Below, one piece after another: positions 33,601 to 45,073 of a stretch of 64,000 nucleotides of DNA (within the stretch, counting starts at the first letter, position 1; every line of letters begins with the position of its first letter). The stretch is from Rutstroemia sp. NJR-2017a BVV2. Taxonomy: Eukaryota; Ascomycota; Leotiomycetes; Helotiales; Rutstroemiaceae. The stretch spans positions 62,001-126,000 of the forward strand of contig NJPS01000047.1 in the NCBI GenBank assembly GCA_002946415.1. The letters run 5' to 3'. The notes beneath the pieces were generated by a model. The model did no database searches. It was not told the origin of the DNA and saw only the letters and a list, made by a program, of their open reading frames with translations. The position numbers and the translations under genes were made by a program.

Positions 33601-34331
33601 TCAATATCTGTAGGGCTGATGCAAAGTCTCCTGGTGGGGTCATGGATGAACTCCTAGTTATGTTCTTCACAATTGAACTTTTCCGTACCGTGGAAGCTTT
33701 GCATTCGAAGGGTATCTTGCACGGCGATCTCAAAGCCGACAATTGTTTAGTGCGGTTTGATACCGTTGAAGACGACGAAGTCTGGACTCCCAAATACCGT
33801 AAGGACGGTAGCGGTTGCTGGAATATGAAGGGTATTACATTGATCGATTTTGGTCGTGGTATCGATATGAAGGTTTTCAAACCAGATGTACAGTTCATTG
33901 CGGACTGGAAGACTGGACCACAAGACTGCGCTGAGATGAGAGAATTGCGGCCATGGACTTATCAGATCGACTATCACGGCCTTGCTGGTATTATCCATAG
34001 TATGTTATTTGGCAAATACATCGACACGGTAGCAGAGCGAGGAGGCGAAGGCTTAGGCGGAGTAGGCGGCGGTGGGTTGCGGAAATGGAGAATAAAGGAG
34101 GGATTGAAGAGGTACTGGCAAACGGAGATCTGGAGTGGTGTTTTCGACCTCCTACTGAATCCTGGTGGATACGTGGATGGGGAAGAAGGAGGAAAGATGC
34201 CGGTCGTAAGGGGTATGAGGGTTATGAGGGAGGAGATGGAGAACTGGTTGGAAGGCAATTGTGAAAAGGGTTCGGGACTTATGAAAGGTATTCGGAAATT
34301 GGAGGACACGATCAAGGGGAAAAGGAAATGA
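30642..34331 (+). CDS. BUB1: Spindle checkpoint kinase BUB1
   Basis: Exons 30642-31628, 31719-32133 and 32188-34331 give 1181 residues. There is a KEN box at 17-19 (NQKENIQ), then the Mad3/BUB1 homology region (about 55-190: DPLDIYDRYVKWTFDAYP, RYLKLWLSYIRF, EEFAAWLENAGRW), a TPR-like Knl1-binding fold. A second KEN occurs in ERKKENMMEPKPW (about 300). After acidic linkers, the kinase domain begins near 835: glycine loop LGAGAFAPVYLL, Lys881 in ALKMEDPPSAWEFYIMRQ, HGDLKADN (979-986), DFG at 1021-1023. All catalytic residues are present, so this is an active-type BUB1 rather than kinase-less Mad3. Known role: kinetochore kinase phosphorylating H2A and recruiting Mad1 and shugoshin. Intron 1 is 90 nt, in frame and stop-free, so retention would add 30 residues. 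Confidence 0.95.
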
Positions 34332-34856
34332 TCATGCTACTGGGTATTGGGTACTGGTTGGTGTTGTAGTAAATAATGTGGAGTTTCGGGGATCCTTTGA
34401 TATCAGTCTGGAGTACTGTATGCTTTTTTCAATATTTGCATTTTACTTTACGACTTTACGTATATCTCGTTTATAATTATGGATTGATTGTTGAAAATCA
34501 ACGTTTCATGCCATCATTCTATTCGGTGAGTTTTCAGCCGCGCGGCCGGAAAGGCAACAATGGGGGCGTAGCTTGCAGGCTTACTGCAGCCTTATGGTGT
34601 AACAGCACGAATACATCTTAATGGTGGATGAATCATGTGAGTCTTTGGTGGCGTTCGAGCTGAGATTTAGAGGATTGGTGCCCGCTCAGTGAGAATGGAG
34701 ATAAGAATGGGTGTTTTCGATGCTCCAAATGATTCGCAGCATTATTCTTTCTACTCTTGCGGTTGTTCAGATAAATATTAAATCATCGGCGTTTGCTTAG
34801 TTTTTCTACAGAACAAAAAGCTTCGCTTCCTAACGACGACGATTACGGATTTAATT
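34332..34856. other. Intergenic, 525 bp
   Basis: BUB1 3' flank and promoter of the AAA+ gene. No clear TATA box or coding segment. Confidence 0.4.
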
Positions 34857-37800
34857 ATGACTGCTAGGTTGGAAAGAATGAATTCAGAGGACTTTGAACA
34901 TGTAGTTCAGCCATTGGAAGACGTTAAGGAGGACGTCGAAGGATCGGAGAAGAGGGACGAAGAAGATGTGGGTGAAGACGATGTCGGAAAGAAAAGTGAA
35001 AAAATAGAGAGGGACGATGTTAAAGAAGTGTAAGCTCTGGTCAGTTGATCTTTTCCGCCGAATCAGATACTGACGATCAACAGGGACCCAGAAGGTTCTG
35101 GGACAGACACCACCAAAAGTCCCGATGCGGCAAATCCTACATACACACGAATCCATCGTCAATATCTCTCAGACCGCGTTTTAGATACGTACAATATTTC
35201 GTATACCGTCGATGAAATGGCAAGTGCAGACTCTCGTTCTGGGACGTTGTGAACTACTAACACGGTGAGTAGGACAGGAACTACCTGATCATCAAACGTG
35301 ACGTCCCTGAATATGAAGCAAATTTCTTCTTTGAAGCAACACGCCATGAAAGAGGCCGTGGGATGTCACCACGGGGTCGCTTAGCGCGTCCTCGTAGATA
35401 TTCAATTGCTAGATCATTGGGCGAAGATCCAATTGACTTAATACAGGGGCAACTTAGTAGTAGATTGAGTATTGAGATTAACCGGGTACCGTTCGAGAAG
35501 TGGTGGACAAATGAAATACCGGTCGTTGAAACAGGCAGATTCCAAGAACATGATCGAAGACGCAGAAGACACTCCGAAGACAGATCGAATTCTTTGGATA
35601 TGCCGTTTAGAGGGAGAAATGTTCTGGATGTTGCGATTAAGGAAGACAAGCCGGTCAGATTGTCGGTCAATTCGCACGAACTGCAAGATGAACTGACGCG
35701 GTTGACTCGAGTGGGATTTTCGGACTTTGCAAAAGTCATTCTCCCACCTTGGAAGATGCTGGTCGAGTACGAGAGCGGAATTAGAGAGAGGTTGGAGAGC
35801 TTGAAGGAGATGCTAAGAGATAGGGATGAAAAGAAAGATAAGGTGGAGGACCTGGGGAAAGATATTACTGTTGACGCTACACCCTCGAAACCCTCAGAAG
35901 AGAGGGATCATGTCAGCAGCGCAGAAAATGCTTGCCAAGTATGCCTCGACGGGCCCCATGCTCACTCTGTTCCGTTAGGCTGCCTCGATATAAGAGTCGC
36001 CCATCTACAAGTCCTGGTCGACTTCATGGACGCAGATCTCAAACCGGTCTTTGACCTTCGCCGAAAGATCAACGACGGTACCATTCAAGAAATTGCCTTT
36101 GCGGATCTGTGGCATCTCTTTAACCCCGGGGACCTAGTCGTCTCATCCCCATATCAACAGGCATACAGAATATTTCACACCTCCATCGGCCGCCAAAAAC
36201 CGTCAAGTAGCCGCTGGTATGAGAAAGGGCCAAACTATACTTACTTCAACATCGATTGTTTCTACATCGATTGCGACCCCAGGATGCTAGGTCCGATTCA
36301 TCAAACTTTGAGTATCGTAGAGTATGTAGGAAAGCGATCCATCTCCGAACTCATGGTTGAATTAAACAGTAAATGGGTGGATAACATGACGATATCTCCG
36401 TTGAAGATGTTACCAGACGAGGAACGCAAAAGACAGATTGAGTATTTGGTTGCGAGGGGAAAGAAACTGAGAACTTTGAAGCAGGGTATGCATAAATATT
36501 ATGACGGTCTCGACGCAGCACAGGCTACAAAAGACTTTGATGATGACTATTTAGTCATACGGGATAGATCTTATGGTCATCAACTAGTTGCAGATATGAA
36601 TAGAGAGCCTGATCACGTAAGTCGCTGTCAAATCGATGGGATATCAACAATCTGGCAGAAATGCTGACAGAAAATCAGATTACCAGCGACATAATCATAG
36701 ATGGACCGTTCAGCAGTAAGCTGAGACCAATCGGTGTCTTCCGGGACATCGAAGGCGATATCTATGAGACTATGGAGAAAGCCCTCCGCGGTCGCGTATT
36801 GAATCTCGACCGCATCGACGGTTTGGATCGACAGTACGAGTTCTCAGATCATGTACGAGACTACATCATCGATGATGAACGCGCGGCTAAGTATAAGAAT
36901 GATTTGCACCTGTTGCAAGTTCGTGACTCCAAGGACGAAATTGAGGATGATCATTATATGTTGCTACCTCCTACCGTAGAAGCATTTGTGTTGGAGAGAA
37001 GACAATGGATCAGGCTGTTGGTGGATGAAGTGAAGGATATTGAAGAGATGCCAACGAGGAAATTCAGTGACCTTGTTCTACCAGACGGGTACGAAAAATT
37101 GTTGAAAGCGGTGGTCAAGAACCATTCTAGCAGCAAAGAAACAACTTCGACAGCCCTTGAAAAGCGCTCAGGTCAGCCACTTCCCCACCTTGAACATTCC
37201 ACGAAGTCCATCTAACAGATAAAACAGCACTTACAATCCTTCTCCACGGACCCCAAAGCACTGGGAAACGCCTCACTGCAAAGGCACTTGCTTCGTATTT
37301 CCAAAGACCAATTTACAGTATCAACTCGTATGATCTAGACACCAGCATCAGCGCATACGCCGGAAATTTTGAGTTTGCGGAGCACTTCCGCCACGCCACA
37401 AAGTGGAACGCTATAATTCTGGTCGAAGATGCAGACCGAAGCTTTCCAGACCCGACAGTAAGAGACAATCGTTCGATCAACTGTTGTCTATTCCTCCAGG
37501 AATTGGCGCAGCACAAAGGCATTGTCATTCTGACTGCTCGCCGAAAAGAAACCCTTGATTCCCAGCTCGCCAAGCACGTAAATGTGGCTCTACGTTATGA
37601 CGCCTGGGATACGATTCAGAAGGAGAATACGCTTGCTTGGAAGCAGCAGCTAGCGAGGGTGGAGAGAGAACAGCAGGTGGAGTTTTCTGATGAGGTGAGG
37701 CAATATATTTTCGAGTTTGCGAGGGAGGAGTTTAGGAAGGGTTATACGTGGAATGGGAGAGATATTAAGAATTATTTTGATGTTGCGATTGCAATGATGA

Positions 37801-37889
37801 GATCTGATTCTAAGAGTGGAGAGGAACAAAAAAGTGTGGAAGTGGAGCATTTGAGAGTTGCTGCGAGCGCTGTTTGGACTTGTGATTGA
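34857..37889 (+). CDS. DUF7025-type fungal AAA+ protein with degenerate ATPase motifs, five exons
   Basis: Exons 34857-35029, 35084-35219, 35273-36616, 36679-37171 and 37219-37889 keep phase and give 938 residues. Intron 2 (35220-35272) starts GCAAGT, a GC-AG intron, with a perfect TACTAAC branch site. After an acidic N-terminus comes a long N-terminal half of the fungal AAA/DUF7025 kind (DLWHLFNPGDLVVS, YFNIDCFYIDCD), then the C-terminal AAA+ core from about 716. Walker A is HGPQSTGKR (725-733): the Lys is kept but the next Thr/Ser is Arg. Walker B is IILVEDAD (780-787), with Asp/Glu order inverted relative to LLLDEAD. Sensor 1 reads ILTARR instead of ILTTNR, and the arginine-finger position is LAKHV instead of FQSRI. 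ATP hydrolysis is therefore doubtful. The cellular role of the family is unknown. Confidence 0.82.
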
Positions 37890-37915
37890 GTTGGTTCTCA
37901 GGCAGTAAGATGATT

Positions 37916-38088
37916 CACCAGGGGGTGTACTCACTATCCGACCAACTTCAAACTTCGATATTCTCAATATCCAAATTTCACTTAAACAATCAGACATATA
38001 ATTATACTTAAGTATATAGTAGTTTATAATATTTAAATATTACTCAAACAATCAGAAGTTGGTCGGGTAGTTAGTACACCCCTTGGTG
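37916..38088. mobile_element. 173-bp inverted-repeat miniature element (MITE-like)
   Basis: The two ends are inverted copies of about 34 bp with three mismatches: CACCAGGGGGTGTACTCACT... on the left and, read on the other strand, CACCAAGGGGTGTACTAACT... on the right, both continuing to CCGACCAACTTC. The interior is strongly AT-rich and carries a direct repeat (TTAAACAATCAGA / TCAAACAATCAGA). ATT flanks both ends and may be a 3-bp target duplication. It has no coding capacity. It lies 27 bp after the AAA+ stop codon, so probably in that gene's 3' UTR. The superfamily is not assigned. Confidence 0.8.
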
Positions 38089-38217
38089 ATTGCACTCAGT
38101 TAGTACATGAAATAGCCAGAGGGATTCTAGCATCTCTGATCTCAAGCCTATCACCAACCGTCGAGATATATACCGTCAGTGCTAGTCAGTCAGATCCACC
38201 ATGCCACCATATTTTGA

Positions 38218-39321
38218 TTACCAAGGGGCACCATCGAAAATCTGCGCCAAACCTTTATACCTATGTAATAACGTACCATCTCTATGACATGGCAACCATA
38301 AGTTCCACATCAGAACTTCCACAGCTCGTTTCTTTTTCTTCCGCGCGTTCCCAACCAACCTACCATGTAACGAAGAGGGAATAATCTCTACCTTTTCCCA
38401 AAATTTCTTCTTCGCAGTAAACTCATCTCTCATACTTTCATCGAGCCATTCCTCTCTTTCAGGACGCTTTAAATGCTTGGCAAGGGCGTCACCTATCTTC
38501 CTCGCCTGCAAGATGTTGGCATTATAAACCCGTCGAAAATGCTCTTCTCCTCTTCTAGCAATCTCGTTGCCGCTCCGATCAAGGTAATCAAGATGCTCAA
38601 ATCGCCCGGGTAACTCTGGGTAGAGAAGGAACTTATTCCCATATGCTGCATGGTACCGAATAATGTAACCTGGGAAAGCGATGTATAGTTTCTTCAAAGC
38701 GGGACAGTTCTTTTGGACGTGGTTCAAGATCTCGTGCTCTGGGAAATTCATGTGGAAATTCCTGATGTCGGGATTCTGCCATGGGGTATCGTAAAGCGCA
38801 ACTTCAGTGATTCTAGACATGTCGATCGATCCGCCGTAGTGATAAAACATCAAGAGATCTTCGGCGTTTATCATAAGTATATCCTCTGCTGGACGCAAAT
38901 GCATATGCATACGTGCGTCATTACGGCGATCGCGGTTAAGAACAAGGTCAGGTTTGCTCCAAACTTCGGCATGGGAACCTGCGTTCCCAACTTCGGCATG
39001 GAGAGCTTTTGGGTACTTTCGGACTAGGGTCCTGCCGGTGGAAGTAAGCTCAATCTTTCGGTAAGAATCCTCGATCAAACTTCGTGCGCTACTGCATACC
39101 TTTAGTAAGGCTTTGTGTTCTGCCGGTCTATACTGGTGGATAAAGACTTCCAGCGTTGTATGAGGGATTCCTTCGGGTATTTGGTGAGGTTGACCAAATT
39201 GAAAGTTGATAACTGAGAAGCCAAATCTCACATGGTACACTTTAGGTGGTGGAAGTAAGTACCTGAAAATCTCTCGTTGGGTTTCAAGAGGCAATCGAGT
39301 AAACATATGAAAGCTGTCCAT
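38218..39321 (-). CDS. 2EXR-domain protein
   Basis: A single-exon gene of 367 residues. The N-terminus FTRLPLETQREIFRYLLPPP followed by KVYHVRFGF is the 2EXR motif (an F-box-like helix pair common in fungal proteins of unknown role). Then comes a region with ALLKVCSSARSLIEDSYRKI, typical of these proteins, where a Cys/Ser-rich turn precedes the second helix. The C-terminal half is helical and charged (EEWLDESMRDEFTAKKKFWE; ARKKKKRAVEVLMWNLWLP). There is no signal peptide or TM segment. Unlike the 2EXR relic at 29.7 kb it is intact. The two differ in their N-terminal motif, so they look like separate family members rather than a recent duplicate pair. Function is unknown. Confidence 0.75.
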   Translation of the reverse strand: MDSFHMFTRLPLETQREIFRYLLPPPKVYHVRFGFSVINFQFGQPHQIPEGIPHTTLEVFIHQYRPAEHKALLKVCSSARSLIEDSYRKIELTSTGRTLVRKYPKALHAEVGNAGSHAEVWSKPDLVLNRDRRNDARMHMHLRPAEDILMINAEDLLMFYHYGGSIDMSRITEVALYDTPWQNPDIRNFHMNFPEHEILNHVQKNCPALKKLYIAFPGYIIRYHAAYGNKFLLYPELPGRFEHLDYLDRSGNEIARRGEEHFRRVYNANILQARKIGDALAKHLKRPEREEWLDESMRDEFTAKKKFWEKVEIIPSSLHGRLVGNARKKKKRAVEVLMWNLWLPCHRDGTLLHRYKGLAQIFDGAPW

Positions 39322-41162
39322 GGCTACGTCTTGCTGTCTTGGGGATTAAATGTACTGAATTGAGATATCAATGGTGTTATTTAAGCACACAATTATTGGT
39401 TGTTCAGTTTGGTCGATTGTTTTCAATCTAGCCATGAGGACAAAGAAGATTTCCATATAGACTTCTGAAGGACTAATAATTTATAGACCATCTATCAGTC
39501 CGTTTGGTAGACGCAGCAAATCTAATTAAAGAATTTCAGTACATTATGAAACGCTTCGGACAAGCGGAAATGAGGGCAGTCACATAAGTGAATATCGCCT
39601 TTAGTCTCACAACTTTCTTCCCTCTACAGGCTCTATTATCTTATTGGCAATGAATTTTAAGCTGCTATACTCCTTTTCTCTCCTGTGACTATAACTACCA
39701 GTATAGATAGTAGATTGTCACAAATTCTCCGCACGATAAAATGATTTTACTAACGCCGTTGAGCCTACCCCGGCCCATCAGTCGAGATATGGATTTCGTG
39801 AAAGTCGACTCAGTCACTCGCTGATATTGCAAACGATGAATACTAGATGTTTCTAGTCCACTGCGTATGCACTGGTTTCATCGTAGGCTGAAGTTAGAAG
39901 CAATGGAATACGGTGATTCTATGATAACACTGATCAGTCCCTGAACAGCGATCCGGACTGTATGGTAGAGTTTGACGATGTGTAACGGACCAAGCCTCTG
40001 ACATATTTGGAACCGGATATTCAGAGACTATATGGACTAATACAAAGCATACGCCACATTTAGTATGGGATAAATAAATCTTTGATGGACAGAATCTGTA
40101 GTATCGAGCAAAAGGCATTGGCTAGTGCCAAGTGGTTACAATAATTGTAACAAAAAGGAGTAATATTAGCCGAGAAGTCCTGAGTTATCAACAGCTCTTG
40201 AACAACCCCCAGTGCAAACCTAAAGTGACGTCACTCCTGAGAAGGTGACAATTGTGGCTATTATGATTGTATTCTGCTTTAAATCAAGCCTACTTAAGAT
40301 ACATGATCTTACTGTACATTTCCACCACAGTAAATCTTCTTGGAAGTTTTAACTTTTACTAGTACCCAGAGAAATTATATGGGACATTAAAATTGCTCCA
40401 GATTTCTGACAAGTTCTGCAAATGAGTTATAAGACTTGCAGTAGCTGAATCTCAGTCTTGGAAGAGTATGAATCTCTCCTACCTTATCCAAAAACGAACG
40501 TCACGCATTCTGAAGAGGAATAAGCGAAGGGCGACGATTAGTAGCCTGGAACCCTTCATAGAATACAATCGACAGTAGCACAGCTACAAAGGACATGAAT
40601 ACCTAGAAATGCTCTTTGAATATCACGTCTAGGCTGAAAATGGGTACCCATAGGTAGGTAATTCCAGGTCTTCAAACTATTTACCGGGTACCCATTAGTC
40701 ATCATAACCCAACCATGGGTAACCCAACCCAGCGGATACCCATCCCATAGTAGGCTCGCAGCCTAGGACTCACGTCCTAGGCATATTAAACTAATCTAAT
40801 CTGCCACCCTTTGTACCGACTCACCTTTCCCCCCAGTGATCTTTGTTCAGTGGTTGTCTCGGAGACTTCAAATGCCAGATCGACTTCCCAGGCACTTGTT
40901 ATACTCCGCAGGAGATGTAGCATTTCGACTGTGTCTTGTTAACGAATAGGTGCACCCCAAATCAAGCATTATTTATCGATAACGTGGAAGTCATGGGGTG
41001 GTAAAAAGATTTTTGAGAACCTATATCACAGTCTGAACTGAAAGCTAATTCTCAAAACCAATAAATAATCTCCATAGTTGAATAATAATTGCATCTGCGA
41101 ATGTATGAATGAGAAGCCAAGCACAAGTTTGGTCACTTTAGACTCCCTCTGAAGCAGAAGCT
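39322..41162. other. Gene-poor region, 1.84 kb, hosting a hAT-like miniature element
   Basis: No gene is supported. It is AT-rich with short frames only. The single recognisable item is the inverted-repeat element at 40630-40765 described separately. Confidence 0.45.
40630..40765. mobile_element. hAT-like miniature element, copy A (136 bp)
   Basis: It starts TAGGCTGAAAATGGGTACCC and ends TAGGCTCGCAGCCTA, so the termini are inverted TAGGCTG/CAGCCTA. Inside are repeated GGGTA/TACCC motifs and the block TTAGTCATCATAACCCA followed by CCATGGGTA, which recurs at about 75-80% identity in the better-preserved element at 62037-62296. Left flank ATCACGTC and CTCACGTC four bases beyond the right end suggest a worn 8-bp target duplication. 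Confidence 0.75.
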
Positions 41163-42564
41163 CTAGTATCCATCACAGCCATTCACAACACCAAAAGCAC
41201 CTCCACCCTTACCGAACATAACTCGCAAGTCTCTCACTAGCATATCCGGCTTTTCGTGAGCGTAGAAATGTCTGCTCAGTCGTAAGTATGATGTTTATCG
41301 TCGGTCATATAAATGAAATGCGATCATATAAATGAAATGCGAATATACATACCCTCCAGTATCATTCTCCACTTCATACACCACCTCGCCAAGAGTTCTT
41401 CCCCACCGTTTTGGCACGTTCTCCAAGTCCTTCGGATTGTAGGCCAAGCCCAACTTCACACCCGGTGTCCACGTCTGTAGATTCTCATATGTACACTCGC
41501 CTCCTTCAGTATGCATGGTTTCATAGTAAATACGCTGTGCAGCGCCTGGCCCGGCAGTGCTGAAGTAGTAGATGCTTACCCAGGTGAGGATCTCATCGAC
41601 AGTCCATGGATAATCATCTGACCAATCGTGCAATTTCTCGTAGAGCCAGGCGAGAAGAGCCACTGGGGAGTCTGCAAGACCATAGGCAAGTGTCTGCGGC
41701 TTTGTGGATTGGAGAACGTTATACCCTTTGCAGCTTAGCAAGTGTTTAGTGCTTTTCGTATTGGGGGCAAGATCTCACCTCGGCTTTCTGCTTGAAACCA
41801 TTTCTTCCGCTCGACTGTCCGCTTTTCTTGCTCGCTGTATGGCATGATCATATCTCCAACCTTCTCTATCGGATTAACCAGGAGTGATGGAGGTTGTGCA
41901 TAGACCATGTTCAGGTGGCTGGCTTTGCAATGCCCTGGATATAATTTACCTATGGATCTCGTGATCCAGAAACCCCAGTCGCCTGCCTGTGTCACATATT
42001 GGTCGTAGCCCAGTGACACCATAAGCTTGTGTAGCGTCTCTGCATACTGGGCAAGCGCAAACCCGCGCTTCTTGACTCCTGAACTGAATCCAAAGTTTGG
42101 GAGCGACGGTGCAACGACGTGGAAGCTTGGAGCCTCAGGAGTAGCGCTGGACAACTGGGGTAGAATCTTGAGCACTTCGACATAAGAACCAGGCCCTTTG
42201 GTTCTTTTGTCAGCAATCAATAATATGATTCACGAAAGATTGGGACGGTACAGCCATGCACAAATAGTAAAGGAATCGCCTTGTCAACTGTGCTCTTCTG
42301 ATGCAGGAAGTGAATATCTAGTTCTCCAAATTCTTCAATCTCAATTTTCGTTGTGAACTGAGGATACTTATTCAAATCCCCCTCTGCACGTCTCCAGTCC
42401 CAATCTTTCCATGTATCAGCCAAGTGTGTGATCTCAGACAGTGGAGTGCCCTGGTCCCAGCCAGGATCAGGATGGAGCTCATCAGGAAATGTAGTTAAAT
42501 GGAGCTTTTTATGAAGGAGGTCGAGTTTGGATTGTGGAACATCAATCGCGAAAGTTTGCGCCAT
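41163..42564 (-). CDS. Epoxide hydrolase (N-terminal EHN plus alpha/beta hydrolase), four exons
   Basis: Exons 42564-42252, 42195-41779, 41725-41353 and 41271-41163 give 403 residues with all phases closing. Residues 5-110 are the EHN domain ([39 protein letters not shown]). The hydrolase core has the oxyanion motif HGWPGS (103-108), assembled across intron 1, and nucleophile Asp177 in QAGDWG. A lid segment contains [19 protein letters not shown], and the His of [10 protein letters not shown] (His369) completes the triad. The size fits microsomal-type epoxide hydrolases, which hydrate epoxides to diols. There is no N-terminal membrane anchor, so it is likely cytosolic. In fungi this fold also serves detoxification or polyketide tailoring; nothing nearby suggests a cluster. 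Intron 3 holds a 19-bp tandem duplication. Confidence 0.9.
41305..41342. repeat. 19-bp tandem duplication in epoxide-hydrolase intron 3
   Basis: Two identical head-to-tail copies of TCATATAAATGAAATGCGA lie between the intron-3 donor (41352) and the branch region. This is a recent slippage event in non-coding sequence. Confidence 0.9.
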
Positions 42565-43535
42565 GGTTATTTCCCCTTTAATTTCTTATTTTTTGGTAGT
42601 GAGAAAAGCTAGGAACTGGTGATTCACTGTGCAACTAAATACGCTTCACGATGCGTTCAGAGCAGTCGACGATGGTCATCGTCTTACCATAGCCAAGAGC
42701 GAGAGTGGGGGAGTCTTCCGCCCAATTGGTCAATCCAGACAATGCCTGCATGCAAAAACCAGATATTCCAGATAACCCCACCTGCCATTGACAGCGGGGC
42801 AGACGGTAATCTTCAGACTTGCAAACATCTTGAACTGCCCATACAGTGATGCAATTGTAAGAATACGCACGGAGAACATTACCTGCTCGATATCTAAGTC
42901 CAGAGAAGTCTTCCAGCAGCACCAATCAATATACAGGTATCGTGATGGGTCACTCTATATCAATTCCTAATCGAACTAGAGCAGTGGAATGCTGTACTCA
43001 CAACAACCACCAACCGGATCAATGCGGTTAATGAACAAGTATGACTGATAAATTCGTCGATGAATCAACGTTTGAAATGTTATCTTCTGACTGTTCAATC
43101 ATATGGCGTTGAAGTAAGGCCGAGATGCAGCTTCAATGTATTTCACATTCGAAGTGGGGGGAACTAAAATTACCCCTCACTTGGACCTGTACTTAAATAC
43201 AGACAGGAACCCCGCGACAAAATTCTATCGACCAGCTATCGTACCACCCTTATCCAGTCTCGATAACTTATTCAACCTCAGTAACTCGCAATTGTTTGTA
43301 TAACACCAACTCATATAGGACAATGCTGACAATTCCTGTCCTGCAGGAATCAATTCTCGACTAGAAGTAAAACTCACTCATTCTCATCGAGAGACATGTA
43401 GTCCTACGCAGAGGCATTATCCGCTTGCGGATCAAGGTATTTCATCAATTGTATAAAAACATCTTGCATGGACCGGTGTTCGATCCCATTAATCATCAGC
43501 TTGCTTTTCATCTACCATAAAAACTTTTATGAGAT
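42565..43535. promoter_or_regulatory. Divergent upstream region of epoxide hydrolase and THI4
   Basis: The region between two divergent genes. A minus-strand open stretch (42635-42925) has a mildly coding look but no start or family and is not annotated. On the THI4 side, TATAAAA at 43452-43458 is a TATA candidate. A possible 5' splice donor (AAG/GTATTT) is at 43437, which would begin a 5'-UTR intron holding the aptamer; the two readings imply different transcription starts. Confidence 0.5.
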
Positions 43536-43622
43536 GGGAGTGCCACTGATGAGGGATTGTTCTGAGATGATACGGTTATTTGAACTTGATCTGGATAATA
43601 CCAGCGAAAGGATCATGCTCTT
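43536..43622 (+). promoter_or_regulatory. TPP riboswitch in the THI4 leader
   Basis: The conserved thiamine-pyrophosphate aptamer core is present: TTCTGAGATGATACGG (pyrimidine-binding CUGAGA), TTGAACTTGATCTGGATAAT and ACCAGCGAAAGGATCATGC, with the CTGG/CCAG stem. The flanking GGGAGTG and CATGCTCTT can form P1 with some GU pairs. About 20 nt downstream is ACTAAC (a branch site) and CATAG/GGTAG acceptors, so ligand binding may mask or expose splice signals, as shown for Neurospora NMT1. The aptamer call is strong; the splicing mechanism here is inference. Excess thiamine should lower THI4 expression. Confidence 0.93.
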
Positions 43623-43651
43623 CTTCTCCTATCAGGAGGTAACTAACATAG

Positions 43652-44719
<1,068 letters not shown>

Positions 44720-45073
44720 AGGGTTGAGGATGGAAACGCAACGCGTCCAGGACCGCCAAGAAACAGGTCCACGAGGCATCCATAAATCAGAATACAATCA
44801 TTTGATTCTCCTGTACTCACTATTTGTCTTGTAAATGAGCTGTGCAATTTGTCGTAGCATATCTGCAAAATAAAACCGTTTGGGCAACCCTAAAAACAAT
44901 GCTACTTTCCGAGGCAGCGGGGCGTGCGAGGATACGAAACTGTGGCTGAGATACTGCAGGATTGATTACTAATCATAGTCACCGCCCGGCAGAAATAAAA
45001 ATAATTTCTGGAAGTTTGATGCAGAAGCAAGTCGCATTTTTCGAGAACTTGCGAATTTCTGCGAATAATCACA
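44720..45073. other. THI4 3' flank and POL5 promoter
   Basis: 354 bp between two co-directional genes. Nothing specific is recognised beyond AT-rich sequence after the THI4 stop. Confidence 0.4.

Noticed and set aside
42635..42925. 96-codon minus-strand frame upstream of the epoxide hydrolase
   Set aside because: No ATG start, no domain, and a better reading as intergenic DNA; kept only as a remark in the gap entry.
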